DNA of 64,000 nt. Source: Parathalassolituus penaei (GTDB lineage Bacteria; Pseudomonadota; Gammaproteobacteria; Pseudomonadales; Oceanobacteraceae). The position numbers and the translations under genes were made by a program. Each line of letters begins with the position of its first letter. The first letter of the stretch is position 1. Under the pieces are notes generated by a model that saw only the letters and a list, made by a program, of their open reading frames with translations, was not told the origin of the DNA and ran no database searches. Below are positions 15,441-25,624 of this stretch, one piece after another. The stretch lies in contig NZ_JAPNOA010000029.1 of the NCBI RefSeq assembly GCF_026626885.1, positions 124,001 through 188,000 of the forward strand, given 5' to 3'.

Positions 15441-15560
15441 GAGCGGCTTCGATCAGTGAGTATGCTATCGAGTATGACCAATCCACAGGCGCTTGCCTAC
15501 TTTTGCCCTCAACCTGTCTAACTTTCGTTAGAAAATATCTACAGGCCGAACGAGCGACAT

Positions 15561-15599
15561 AAAAAAATCCGGGCACCTTGCGGTAACCCGGATTTTTTT
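15561..15599. terminator. Bidirectional Rho-independent terminator downstream of hom
   Basis: ATCCGGG and CCCGGAT form the stem, with a run of A before it and TTTTTTT after it, so it works on either strand. It lies about 45 bases beyond the hom stop codon. Confidence 0.85.
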
Positions 15600-15642
15600 A
15601 ATGGCCAGGTGGTAATCGCTTACCACCCGTGATTACAGGGAA

Positions 15643-16941
15643 TCAGGCCAGTTGTTCAACACGAATGCGGGTAACACTACCCACAGTGCTGTCGAGGCCT
15701 TCAATGGCCGCGATCGCTGCGTTCATGTTCTTTTCCTGAATGCGGTGAGTCAGCAGAATGATCTGTGCCAGCTCTTCGCCTTCTTTTGGCTCTTTCTGGA
15801 TGATGGCTTCGATGTTGATACCACGCTCACTCAGAATGGTCGCAACAGACGCCAGAACACCAGCCTTGTCCTGTACCTGAATACGCAGGTAGTAGGCAGT
15901 TTCCACTTCTTCGATTGGCAGTACCTGAACGTCTTCGATCTTGTCGAAAGCCAGGTGGTTCACACGAACAGACGCGTCAGCATCCATGGTGCGAGCCAGG
16001 TCGACCAGGTCGGCAACCACAGCAGAGGCAGTTGGACCAGCACCAGCGCCAGCTCCGACGTACAGAGTGTTGCCAACGGCGTTGCCGTTTACCATAACCG
16101 CGTTCAGAACACCGTCAACCTTGGCGATTGGACGTGCTTCCGGAATCAGGGTCGGGTGAACGCGCAGGTCGATACCTTTTTCAGTCTGACGGCTCACGCC
16201 CAGATGCTTGATGCGGTAACCCAGTTCCTCAGCGAACTCCACGTCTTCACGGGTGATCTTGCTGATGCCTTCGGTGTAGCAACGCTCAAACTGCAGCGGG
16301 ATGCCGTAAGCAATAGAGGACAGGATGGTCAGCTTGTGGGCGGCATCAATACCTTCCACGTCGAAGGTTGGATCGGCTTCGGCGTAACCCAGCTCCTGGG
16401 CTTCTTTCAGCACGTCGTAGAAATCACGACCCTTGTCGCGCATTTCAGTCAGGATGAAGTTACCAGTGCCGTTGATGATACCGGCCAGCCAGTTGATACG
16501 GTTAGCAGCCAGACCTTCACGGATCGCCTTGATGATCGGAATACCGCCAGCAACGGCCGCTTCGTACATCACGGAAACACCTTTGGCTTCTGCAGCAGCA
16601 AAGATCTCGTCACCGTGAACCGCAATCAGGGCCTTGTTGGCCGTCACAACGTGTTTGCCGTTTTCAATGGCAGTCAGAACCAGTTTCTTGGCAACATCAT
16701 AACCACCGATCAGTTCGACGATGACGTCAACGTCCGGGTTGGTGGCTACAGCGAAGACATCATCCGTGACCTTGGTGTTGCTGGTATCACAGGCAGGGTT
16801 CAGGCTGCGCGCCGCTACCTGCTCGACAATAATCTCGCGACCCGCCCGGCGTGCGATGTTTTGCGCATTGGTGGCCAGCACGTTGAAAGTGCCGCCGCCG
16901 ACTGTACCTAAACCACAGATACCTACTTTTACCGGTTTCAA
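15643..16941 (-). CDS. hom: Homoserine dehydrogenase
   Basis: A 432-residue monofunctional enzyme that reduces aspartate semialdehyde to homoserine for threonine, isoleucine and methionine synthesis. It has an N-terminal NAD(P)-binding fold (GICGLGTVGGGTF), the central catalytic region (ANKALIAVHGDEIF; GGIPIIKAIREGL; GIINGTGNFIL) and a C-terminal ACT domain (~350-430) for allosteric control. The start is TTG at 16941, with AGGAG seven bases upstream. thrC, often its downstream partner, is absent here and a strong terminator follows instead. Confidence 0.95.
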   Translation of the reverse strand: MKPVKVGICGLGTVGGGTFNVLATNAQNIARRAGREIIVEQVAARSLNPACDTSNTKVTDDVFAVATNPDVDVIVELIGGYDVAKKLVLTAIENGKHVVTANKALIAVHGDEIFAAAEAKGVSVMYEAAVAGGIPIIKAIREGLAANRINWLAGIINGTGNFILTEMRDKGRDFYDVLKEAQELGYAEADPTFDVEGIDAAHKLTILSSIAYGIPLQFERCYTEGISKITREDVEFAEELGYRIKHLGVSRQTEKGIDLRVHPTLIPEARPIAKVDGVLNAVMVNGNAVGNTLYVGAGAGAGPTASAVVADLVDLARTMDADASVRVNHLAFDKIEDVQVLPIEEVETAYYLRIQVQDKAGVLASVATILSERGINIEAIIQKEPKEGEELAQIILLTHRIQEKNMNAAIAAIEGLDSTVGSVTRIRVEQLA

Positions 16942-17598
16942 GGTCGTCTCCTCTGAGAATATAAAAATGGTCTGGTAATCCGTTGCCGGGATCAGCAGAC
17001 ACGATTCCGGAACCAGAATAGGGCTCCGTTTTACAGGTCAGGCAAGGTGAGGGCGAATCAACCAGCCTGACATCCACCCGCTCGTGGCGGACAGACTTCA
17101 CCGCCCTGTTTAGCAGGAACGATTCAGAATTCACGCGGCTAACGCTAACCACTCAGGTGACCGTTGCAGCAAAACACAAATGTACCATAGTCAGGGCGAT
17201 TCTTGACCTCTGTGATCAGGTAAAACGCGACTCTGGTCGTGCGTCGGAGGGATTATGCCGAAATCTGTCAACCCGTTTTCCGCTACCCTTGCAGACCTTC
17301 TGCATGGCATCATCTGCACGCTTTCTGCCCCGACAGACAAAGCGCCCAAGGCTACTGGATGGCGTCGTTTACCGCAATGGCGGCAGCCTGCCGCAGTATG
17401 ATTTCCCACTGCAATCCACGCGGCCTGGCATCCCAATTGACAAGATCATTGAACAGCACTGGCTTTGCGTGGTAAAAACAAAACTGTTGTATAGCAAAAC
17501 AATTGTAGCAGCAGTGCATTATTTCTGTTCAAATCTGCACCTCAGCTGACGTTTGCCCGTTACTTAATAAGAACAGCCATAACACCGGGGATCTCTCC
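16942..17598. other. Large intergenic region between hom and an amidohydrolase gene
   Basis: About 650 bases between divergent genes. It should hold both promoters. The only small frame with a ribosome site is 17255-17401 (+), 48 codons after GGAGGG with a tight 4-base gap; its product resembles nothing I know. A longer frame, 17157-17549 (+), starts at GTG and has no support. I call neither a gene. Confidence 0.4.
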
Positions 17599-18480
17599 AT
17601 GATCAATATTGATGACATCATCGCGATCGACTTCCACACCCATGCAGAAGAGCCCTGCACCTGTCACCGCGATGACGGTTATTACGAGTTCCAATCCGAT
17701 TTCGCCAAGTACTTCAAGAATCCGGCTGGCCACAACATGCTGCCAACCGTTGAAGAAACCGCGGCCTACTACCGTGAGCGCAAAATCGCAGCGGTGATTT
17801 TCCCGGTCGATGCCGAGCGTGAAACCGGCTTCAAACGCTACGAAAACGAAGAAGTGGCGCGTATCTGTGCCGACAACAACGACATCCTGATTCCGTTTGC
17901 CTCTATTGATCCGGCCAAAGGCCGTGTGGGTGCCCGTGAAGCCCGTCGTCTGGTACGTGAGTTTGGCGTAAAAGGCTTCAAGTTTCACCCAACCATGCAG
18001 GGCTTCTACCCTAACGATCGTTCGGCTTATGTGCTGTATGAAGCCATTGCCGAAGAAGGTGCGGTGATGTTGTTCCACACCGGCCAGACTGGTGTTGGTG
18101 CAGGTTCCCACGGCGGCATGAACATGCGCCTGAAGTACTCCAACCCGATGTATCTGGATGACGTGGCCGCTGACTTCCCGGACACTCCGATCATTGCTGC
18201 TCACCCGGCGTTCCCATGGCTGGACGAACAGCTGTCGGTTGCGACCCACAAGCCGAACGTTTACATCGATATGTCTGGCTGGTCTCCAAAGTACTTCCAG
18301 CCAATTTTCATCCAGTACGCCAACAGCATTCTGAAACACAAGATGCTGTTCGGCTCTGACTGGCCGGTAATCACTCCGGACCGCTGGATTTCTGACTTCG
18401 AAAAAATCGGCATCAAAGACGAAGTTCGTCCGCTGATCATGAAAGAAAACGCGGCGAAGATTTTGGGTTACCGCAAGTAA
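17599..18480 (+). CDS. Amidohydrolase family protein (PF04909-type TIM barrel)
   Basis: A 293-residue metal-dependent hydrolase or decarboxylase fold. Metal ligand motifs include the HxH pair in DFHTHAEEP (His13, His15), GFKFHPTMQGF, LFHTGQTG, AAHPAFPW and FGSDWPV near the end. Relatives include 4-oxalomesaconate hydratase-like enzymes, decarboxylases of aromatic acids and enzymes annotated as 4-hydroxyphenyl-beta-ketoacyl-CoA hydrolase. The substrate cannot be read from the sequence. It is alone in its transcription unit. Confidence 0.85.
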   Translation: MINIDDIIAIDFHTHAEEPCTCHRDDGYYEFQSDFAKYFKNPAGHNMLPTVEETAAYYRERKIAAVIFPVDAERETGFKRYENEEVARICADNNDILIPFASIDPAKGRVGAREARRLVREFGVKGFKFHPTMQGFYPNDRSAYVLYEAIAEEGAVMLFHTGQTGVGAGSHGGMNMRLKYSNPMYLDDVAADFPDTPIIAAHPAFPWLDEQLSVATHKPNVYIDMSGWSPKYFQPIFIQYANSILKHKMLFGSDWPVITPDRWISDFEKIGIKDEVRPLIMKENAAKILGYRK

Positions 18481-18533
18481 TCCTGAGGCTGTACAGCTGT
18501 CAGACCAAAACAAACTTGCTGTTTGTTTTATGA

Positions 18534-18591
18534 ACCCTCTGAATAACTCTGCACAGCTCTACGCGGTGCTGCATCGAGTTATTCAGAGGGT
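18534..18591. repeat. 58-bp inverted-repeat element (IS end pair or MITE-like)
   Basis: ACCCTCTGAATAACTC (18534-18549) and its exact complement (18576-18591) enclose 26 bases. The outer ends, CCTCTGAATAA, resemble termini I associate with some IS5-like elements. It lies in the gap after the amidohydrolase gene. It may be a remnant in which almost all of an IS was deleted, a small non-autonomous element, or simply a large hairpin. Confidence 0.55.
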
Positions 18592-18665
18592 CCTTTGGGA
18601 AAAACTGATGCCGGTTCTGATTTACAGAAACGACAAAACTGCTTTGACGATTTCAACAGAGCCAA

Positions 18666-18702
18666 CAAAAAATCCAGAGTTCATTTGAACTCTGGATTTT
18701 TC
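18666..18702. terminator. Bidirectional terminator
   Basis: AATCCAGAGTTCA and TGAACTCTGGATT form a 13-bp stem with a loop of two bases (in practice a few more), flanked by A-rich sequence on the left and TTTTT on the right. It separates the plus-strand amidohydrolase from the minus-strand cold-shock-domain gene and can serve both. Confidence 0.8.
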
Positions 18703-18765
18703 ACAATCAATCAGCGTCAGAAGATTATTACCAGTCGGCATGACGGCTGGTTCTTGCTTCCTGCA

Positions 18766-19227
18766 TCAGCGTACCGCTGATACGTCCTCGGCTTGTGGCC
18801 CTTTATCACCACGCACCACACTGAACTTCACACGCTGACCTTCCGCCAGTGAACGATGCCCTTGTCCACGAATCGAACGGAAATGGACAAATACATCTTC
18901 GCCGTTATCCCAGGTGATGAAGCCAAAGCCCTTCTTGACGTTGAACCACTTGACCACACCGCGTTCGCGGCCGTCTTCAGTGTCTTCTTCCACCACGGTG
19001 CCTGATGAACGGCTACGCTTGCGCTCACCACCCAGCAACTGGATTGCCAGGGTAGAAACAAATGCAACTACCGCCTGAATCATCACCATCAGTGAAGAAA
19101 CACCGGTATCACGCAGCAAGGCGCCATCCGCAGGTTGCAGTTCGCTGGTCAGAACGCTAAAAGAAACCAGCTCTGAAATCGCAACCGCAATCGCAGCCAG
19201 TGCGGACAAAATTATTTTCCGGACCAT
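18766..19227 (-). CDS. Membrane-anchored cold-shock-domain protein
   Basis: A 153-residue protein with two hydrophobic segments in the N-terminal half (about residues 3-22 and 45-65), a charged linker (ERKRSRSSG... EEDTEDGRE) and a C-terminal cold-shock domain (~85-150). The RNA-binding motifs are present: [12 protein letters not shown] (RNP1-like) and DVFVHF (RNP2). Typical cold-shock proteins are ~70 residues and soluble; here the domain seems tethered to the inner membrane. The ATG at 19227 ([13 protein letters not shown]) is chosen because the longer frame begins with unrelated residues and runs into the slyX start on the other strand. It is divergent from slyX. The role is unknown; RNA binding at the membrane is an inference. 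Confidence 0.8.
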   Translation of the reverse strand: MVRKIILSALAAIAVAISELVSFSVLTSELQPADGALLRDTGVSSLMVMIQAVVAFVSTLAIQLLGGERKRSRSSGTVVEEDTEDGRERGVVKWFNVKKGFGFITWDNGEDVFVHFRSIRGQGHRSLAEGQRVKFSVVRGDKGPQAEDVSAVR

Positions 19228-19353
19228 TGTTATACCTGTAGTGACATTGTGCGAATACGGGGCCAATATCCGACCCGTTTGAATCAAAACGTAAATACCT
19301 AAAAAAATCAACATGATACCCACGCTACTTTGAGCCTGGACAGGATGCTGAAG

Positions 19354-19599
19354 ATGAACAATACCACCCAAGACGGTGATCTTGCACGAGCTCAGTCACG
19401 TATCGATGAGCTGGAAACCAGAATTACGTTTCTGGAGGATACAATTGACACATTAAACAGTGAAATTGCCCGATTATCGCAGGATTTTGTGATGGCGCAC
19501 CAGGCTATGCAATTGATGAACCGCCGCCTTGAACAACTGGCCCAACACTCGGGTACAGACCGCATGGCGGGTGATGAACCACCACCGCCACACTACTGA
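19354..19599 (+). CDS. slyX: SlyX family protein
   Basis: An 81-residue coiled-coil protein with the SlyX pattern ([20 protein letters not shown], then MNRRLEQL) and a Pro/His-rich tail ending PPPPHY. The molecular function is not established. The start at 19354 has CAGGA eight bases upstream; two in-frame ATGs upstream lack this. Confidence 0.88.
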   Translation: MNNTTQDGDLARAQSRIDELETRITFLEDTIDTLNSEIARLSQDFVMAHQAMQLMNRRLEQLAQHSGTDRMAGDEPPPPHY

Positions 19600-19709
19600 G
19601 GTATCACACGCCAGCGGGACATATGCCCGGTGGCAGACTTCTGCTGTTCATATGGCTCGGGCAAGCTCGAACTGACGGTTGATCAACACACCTGTTGCAG
19701 GAGATACGG

Positions 19710-22199
19710 ATGAGTCTGTTTTCAAACTGGCGCTTGCGCCTGTTTCGCTGGCAACAAGGCTGGTTATACAGCCTGCTGAAAACCCGCCGCATTGGCCCCG
19801 CACAGACCTTTACCGACCCCAATCCCTTGCGTGTGTACGCATTTCTGTACGCTTCACATGCTGAATATCTGGTTGCCGACCGCGAAACTCGTCAGCTGGG
19901 CCTGCCCTCTCCGGCCGAAATGGCCACCGATCCTGAACGGGTACTCAATCCGTTTTTTGCGGTGTACCGCCGCAGCGGACGACCATTCCATCGCCGCGGC
20001 CAACCGGAAAACAGTGACAACCTGCTCGCCGCCGCCCGTTACCAGTTTGAGCATCCCGAACAGGATATCGAGATTCTGCCCACCCGCGTATTCTGGGGAC
20101 GCCAGCCCGACAAGGAAGACTCATTCCTGCGCATCTGGCTGCAAAACAGCGGCATTCTTGGTGGACGCCTGTTAACGCTGGCGGCAATTGTGGTCAACGG
20201 CCGCAACACCTTTGTGCATTTCAGCCGCCCTTTGTCACTGCAACGCCTGGCCACTGGCTGTAAAACACCTGAGCAGTTAGCCCGCAAAGCAGCGCTGGTA
20301 TTACGTATTCACTTTCGGCAGGTCGCTGCCACTGTGCTGGGACCTGACCTGTCCCATCGCCGTACCCTGATTGGCAACCTGCCCAACCGCCCGCTGGTGC
20401 AAGCCGAAATCCACGCCCAGCAGCAAGCCGGTGGCAATCGGCAGTCATTACGCCGTGAAGCCCTGAAATACGCCGATGAAATAGCCTCCAATATTTCCTA
20501 CACCACCGTGCGCTTTATGGACATGCTGCTGGCACGGGTCTGGAACCGTCTGTACGACGGTGTGGGTATCCACAATATCGAAAACCTGAAACTGATCGCC
20601 CGCGATAACACCATCGTGTACGTGCCGTGCCACCGCAGTCATATCGACTACCTGTTGTTGTCGTACGTGCTTTATCACAACGGCCTGCAAATTCCGCAAA
20701 TCGCGGCGGGTATTAACCTCGATCTGCCAATTGTGGGTTCCATACTACGCCGCAGTGGCGCGTTTTTTATGCGCCGCTCGTTCCGGGACAACCGCCTGTA
20801 TGCCGCGGTGCTGGATGAATATCTGCACACGCTACTGTGTCGCGGCCATGCGATTGAATATTTTGTCGAAGGTGGCCGTAGTCGCAGTGGTCGCACCTTG
20901 CAACCCAAAGCCGGGATGCTGGCCATGAGTGTGCGCAGCTATTTGCGTGATTCACGTCGCCCGGTGATCTTTATGCCGATCTACATCGGTTATGAAAAAA
21001 TCTTCGAAGCAGGCAGCTACCAGCGTGAGCTTAGCGGTTTGCGAAAACGCAAGGAAAGCCTGAGCGGCCTGATCAGCAGCCTGAAATCCCTGCGCCATGA
21101 TTTTGGTAAAGTGCAGGTGACCTTTGGCAAGCCAATTCACCTGACGGCCCTGCTGAATCAGGAACACCCTGGCTGGCGCGATGAAGACCACGCTCGTCAT
21201 AACTTCCGCCCGGAATGGGCCCCGGCCGTCACCCGCCGCCTGGCTCGGGAGATCGCGACCGGCATTAATGCCGCCGCCAGCATCAACCCGGTCAATATGA
21301 TGGCGCTGGTACTGCTCAGCAGTCCGCGACGGGTCTTATCGGAACGCAGCTTACTGGCACGCCTGGATGACCTCGCCCGCCTGTTACGACTACACCCACC
21401 CGGCGAACTGGTGGTGGTCTGCGAAGGCAACAGCCACGAGTGGTTGCAACACAACGAACAGCTGGGCCATGTCACCCGCCTCAGTCACCCGCTGGGAGAC
21501 CTGTTACACCTGAACGAACGTCAGGCTGCCAGCCTGGCTTACTGCCGCAATAACGTTCTGCACCTGCTGGCATTTCCTGCCCTGCTCTGCTGCCTGCTGC
21601 GCCACCACCAGCCACAATCCCTGCATAACCTGCAACAACTGATCAGAACCCTGTATCCACTGATCAAGGCTGAGTTGTTTCTACCATGGGCAACCGAACA
21701 GCTGGATGACGTCTGCCAATACTGGCTGAACGTTCTGCAGCAGCAGGGGTATATCCGCCTGGAAACCGACCAGCCACCCTTCTATCGGGCCGTCGATGAC
21801 CGCAGCGAAGCCTATGCCGGTCTTGAACTACTGGCACGCCTGCTGATGCCGAGCTTGCAGCGTTATTACCTGGTTGCAGCACTGGCCAGCGAGCCATGCT
21901 GTTATCCGCAGGATGAATTGCAACAACAGTCTGCCCTGCTGGGTAAACGCCTTTCTCTGCTGTACGGACTGGACGAGCAGGAGTTTGCCGATACCGGCCT
22001 GTTCCAGCAGTTAACAGCCTTGCTGCTCGAGCAGGAATATCTGTATCAGGACCACAACGACTGGATCTGCGCCAATACACGTATCGGCGAGCTGCTGGAA
22101 CAGCTTGAAAGCCTGCTGGATGGTGATATTCGCCTGAGCATCCGCCGCAGCTGTCAGGAACTGGCCTGTCAGGTGCTGGCCAAACGCCAGGATGAATAG
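19710..22199 (+). CDS. plsB: Glycerol-3-phosphate 1-O-acyltransferase PlsB
   Basis: An 829-residue inner-membrane-associated enzyme that acylates position 1 of glycerol-3-phosphate, the first step of phospholipid synthesis. The acyltransferase motifs are visible: HRSHID (the HX4D catalytic pair), FMRRSF, FVEGGRSRSGR and FMPIYIGYEK. The ATG at 19710 (MSLFSNW) has CAGGAG six bases upstream and fits the family start. The length matches E. coli PlsB. Confidence 0.96.
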   Translation: MSLFSNWRLRLFRWQQGWLYSLLKTRRIGPAQTFTDPNPLRVYAFLYASHAEYLVADRETRQLGLPSPAEMATDPERVLNPFFAVYRRSGRPFHRRGQPENSDNLLAAARYQFEHPEQDIEILPTRVFWGRQPDKEDSFLRIWLQNSGILGGRLLTLAAIVVNGRNTFVHFSRPLSLQRLATGCKTPEQLARKAALVLRIHFRQVAATVLGPDLSHRRTLIGNLPNRPLVQAEIHAQQQAGGNRQSLRREALKYADEIASNISYTTVRFMDMLLARVWNRLYDGVGIHNIENLKLIARDNTIVYVPCHRSHIDYLLLSYVLYHNGLQIPQIAAGINLDLPIVGSILRRSGAFFMRRSFRDNRLYAAVLDEYLHTLLCRGHAIEYFVEGGRSRSGRTLQPKAGMLAMSVRSYLRDSRRPVIFMPIYIGYEKIFEAGSYQRELSGLRKRKESLSGLISSLKSLRHDFGKVQVTFGKPIHLTALLNQEHPGWRDEDHARHNFRPEWAPAVTRRLAREIATGINAAASINPVNMMALVLLSSPRRVLSERSLLARLDDLARLLRLHPPGELVVVCEGNSHEWLQHNEQLGHVTRLSHPLGDLLHLNERQAASLAYCRNNVLHLLAFPALLCCLLRHHQPQSLHNLQQLIRTLYPLIKAELFLPWATEQLDDVCQYWLNVLQQQGYIRLETDQPPFYRAVDDRSEAYAGLELLARLLMPSLQRYYLVAALASEPCCYPQDELQQQSALLGKRLSLLYGLDEQEFADTGLFQQLTALLLEQEYLYQDHNDWICANTRIGELLEQLESLLDGDIRLSIRRSCQELACQVLAKRQDE

Positions 22200-22229
22200 A
22201 AGAGCGAAATAGAAAAACCGGAAATAAAA

Positions 22230-22254
22230 AGGGGCAACCATAACGGTTACCCCT
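22230..22254 (-). terminator. Terminator between plsB and rsmJ
   Basis: An AGGGGCAACC/GGTTACCCCT stem, with one mismatch, is followed on the minus strand by CTTTTTATTT. It lies between two convergent genes and best serves rsmJ. Confidence 0.65.
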
Positions 22255-22299
22255 GATTATTCAAGAGATAGCCCAGCACAACGGTGCCTGCAGCAGCAC

Positions 22300-23091
22300 T
22301 TACTCGACCAACGCTTCAACTTTGGCCTTGCTGTAAACATCAAAGCGGCTGGATTTACCCAGCAACTGGTACGATGGTTTGCGATTGGCCAGAGGCGCAG
22401 CCTTGCGGCCACGTTTGACCACCACGCGACAGCGTGCACAATCCAGCGCCCGCTGCAGCAGGTCATCGGCATCCATATCAGCGCCCACCAGCTGGCGAAA
22501 CGCCTGCATATCCTTTTTCACCTGCGCCGAACCCTTGGCATCATCCCCAAACATCGGGTCCAGATAGACCACATCCGGCTGCTCGGCGATGGTTGCCGCT
22601 GGCACCAGAAGATCATGACTGCTGCCAAAATGCAGACGGATACGGGCCACAATTTCACCCACTTCCGGGTCTGCTTCTGCCCGACGCAAACCATCCGCCA
22701 GCAAGGCGGCAACCACCGGCTGACGCTCATGCGCATCAACCCGACAGCCCAGACTCGCCAGCACAAAGGTGTCGCGGCCAAGACCGGCCGTGGCATCAAT
22801 CACCGACGGTTTATAAGCCCCGGTAATACCCACCGCCTTGGCAATATCCTGCCCCATTCCACCACCAAACTGGCGGCGATGGGCCGTCGCACCGGCACAG
22901 AAATCCACCTGCACTTGTGCCTTGCCACCGGCACCTTCCTGCAAATACAGGCCGGAATCATCCAGACACAAATGAAAACCCGGCTGCTCCAGCCAGTCTG
23001 CATCCACATTCTGCAAGCCCCAGAGCCGGGCATACTCCAGCGCCTGCGACTGCAGGCGCTCACTCAAACAAACCATTACTGGCATCGACAT
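22300..23091 (-). CDS. rsmJ: 16S rRNA (guanine1516-N2)-methyltransferase RsmJ
   Basis: A 263-residue SAM-dependent methyltransferase. The RsmJ signature is visible: [13 protein letters not shown], then [18 protein letters not shown] as the SAM-binding motif and [22 protein letters not shown] as the catalytic region. It begins at the last base of the uppP stop codon, so it is the downstream gene of a uppP-rsmJ pair on the minus strand. Confidence 0.93.
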   Translation of the reverse strand: MSMPVMVCLSERLQSQALEYARLWGLQNVDADWLEQPGFHLCLDDSGLYLQEGAGGKAQVQVDFCAGATAHRRQFGGGMGQDIAKAVGITGAYKPSVIDATAGLGRDTFVLASLGCRVDAHERQPVVAALLADGLRRAEADPEVGEIVARIRLHFGSSHDLLVPAATIAEQPDVVYLDPMFGDDAKGSAQVKKDMQAFRQLVGADMDADDLLQRALDCARCRVVVKRGRKAAPLANRKPSYQLLGKSSRFDVYSKAKVEALVE

Positions 23092-23888
23092 CAGACAAAA
23101 AACGCAAACAGAACCACACCCAGGAACAGGCGATAAATTACAAACGGCAGCATGCCGATACGACCAATAAACTCCAGGAAGAAGGAGATCACCAGCCAGG
23201 CACTGATACCTGAAACTGCCAGCCCGAGGAACAGCATCGACCAGTCAACACCGTCCATGTTCTGCAGCAGCTCCAGAGTTTTCAAACCAGCTGCAGCCAG
23301 AATCAGTGGTACCGACAGCAGGAAAGAAAAACGTGCGGAATCAACACGGTTAAAACCCAGGAACAGCGCCGCTGTCATGGTGATACCGGAACGGGAAGTC
23401 CCCGGAATCAGGGCCATGGCCTGGGCAAAACCGATCACCAGCGCCAGCGTCAGGGTCATTTGCGCCAGATTGTTGTGACGCACCGTTGCCCGGTCCGACA
23501 GCCCCAGCACAATACCGAAGATAATAGTGGTGGTTGCAATCACCGCGGTCGAACGCAGGTTGTCTTCAATGAAGTGTTCACCCAGCAGACCAAATACCAC
23601 TGCCGGAACCGTGGCAATCGCCACCATCCAGGACAAGCGGGCATCGTCGTTGGGAGTACGGGTAAAACCGGTGGTTAACCAGCCCACGATCATGTTTTGC
23701 AGATCCTTGCGGAAGTAGGCCACTACCGCCAGCAAGGTACCAAAGTGCACGGCCACATCGAACGCCAGGCCCTGGTCAGGCCAGCCGAACATTTGTGAAG
23801 GAAGAATAAGATGCGCCGAGCTGGAAATCGGCAAAAATTCGGTGATGCCTTGCAGCAACGCCAGTACAACAGTTTCAAAAATACCCAC
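23091..23888 (-). CDS. uppP: Undecaprenyl-diphosphatase UppP (BacA)
   Basis: A 265-residue membrane enzyme that dephosphorylates undecaprenyl diphosphate to recycle the lipid carrier for peptidoglycan; it also confers bacitracin resistance. Conserved motifs are present: [19 protein letters not shown] at the N-terminus and [10 protein letters not shown] around residue 160. About eight hydrophobic segments are seen. Confidence 0.95.
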   Translation of the reverse strand: MGIFETVVLALLQGITEFLPISSSAHLILPSQMFGWPDQGLAFDVAVHFGTLLAVVAYFRKDLQNMIVGWLTTGFTRTPNDDARLSWMVAIATVPAVVFGLLGEHFIEDNLRSTAVIATTTIIFGIVLGLSDRATVRHNNLAQMTLTLALVIGFAQAMALIPGTSRSGITMTAALFLGFNRVDSARFSFLLSVPLILAAAGLKTLELLQNMDGVDWSMLFLGLAVSGISAWLVISFFLEFIGRIGMLPFVIYRLFLGVVLFAFFV

Positions 23889-23898
23889 GATGACTCCT

Positions 23899-24606
23899 TT
23901 AGCGTTTTAACAGGCTTGGCTGCTCATCCAGTTTTTTCCAGGCCACAGAGTCGCGCAAATATACCGGTGCGTATTGGTCGGCACCAGCGAATTTCCCCAG
24001 CATCCAGGCACTGCAGACCAGTGGTGCAGCGAAACCAGCCAAAGGCTCAACATCGTCGAGAACCGCTTCTGCATGGACACGAACCTGATCATCCACAACA
24101 CCCGCGACCTTGATGCCGTTGCCAGCAATCACACCGTCAAACGCCAACAAATCAGCAGCACAACGCGCAGGAGACCCTACCTGTTCGGCAGAAATCGCCA
24201 TTGCCAGACCATCTCGCAACTCAAACGCGCCCCAGAATACTTCACCCATATGAGCATCCATCACCACCATTACACGGGTTGCAGATGAACTCATCATGAC
24301 TTGCTGGGCCACTACACGCAGACTGGAAAACCCATACACCGGAATATCGAGCCCGAGGGAAATCCCCTGAGCCACGCTGATGGCGATACGAATACCGGTA
24401 AAGGAACCAGGGCCACGACCAAACGCAACGCCTTCAACTTCCTGGCGTGCAACGCCATTGGCAGCCAGCAGCTCATCTACCATTGGCAATAAACGCTGGG
24501 CATGGCGGCGCGGTTGCAGTTCGGTAAGTTCAAAGGTCTGGTCGCCGCGAATCAGGGCAACCGAACAATAGGTGGAGGATGCGTCGAGAATAAGGAGTGT
24601 GGCCAT
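23899..24606 (-). CDS. tsaB: tRNA threonylcarbamoyladenosine protein TsaB
   Basis: A 235-residue ASKHA-fold protein that partners TsaD and TsaE in making t6A37 on ANN-decoding tRNAs. It begins MATLLILDASSTYCSVAL and has GRGPGSFTGIRI near residue 70. The ATG at 24606 is chosen because the 21 residues added by the longer frame do not fit the family. It lies 10 bases upstream of uppP on the same strand. Confidence 0.93.
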   Translation of the reverse strand: MATLLILDASSTYCSVALIRGDQTFELTELQPRRHAQRLLPMVDELLAANGVARQEVEGVAFGRGPGSFTGIRIAISVAQGISLGLDIPVYGFSSLRVVAQQVMMSSSATRVMVVMDAHMGEVFWGAFELRDGLAMAISAEQVGSPARCAADLLAFDGVIAGNGIKVAGVVDDQVRVHAEAVLDDVEPLAGFAAPLVCSAWMLGKFAGADQYAPVYLRDSVAWKKLDEQPSLLKR

Positions 24607-24667
24607 GGAACCGCCGCTGTGCAAAAAACGGCGAGTATACCAGACCCGACAACCAAACGACGGGCAC

Positions 24668-24693
24668 AAAAAAAGGCCCCTTGGGGCCCTTTT
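24668..24693 (-). terminator. Rho-independent terminator of adk
   Basis: AAGGGCCCC and GGGGCC form a GC-rich stem followed, on the minus strand, by TTTTTTT. It lies 20-45 bases after the adk stop codon. Confidence 0.75.
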
Positions 24694-24711
24694 CCGGACT
24701 CAGCTGCTGGA

Positions 24712-25624
<913 letters not shown>

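Noticed and set aside
15652-16911. Long frame antisense to hom
   Set aside because: It is an antisense shadow of a well-supported gene; similar long shadows lie opposite relA (29949-31421), nadB (47687-48934), ttpC (55648-56787) and the TonB receptor (60438-62450).
17157-17549. 130-codon frame upstream of the amidohydrolase gene
   Set aside because: It has a GTG start without a ribosome site, its composition is not protein-like, and it resembles no family I know.
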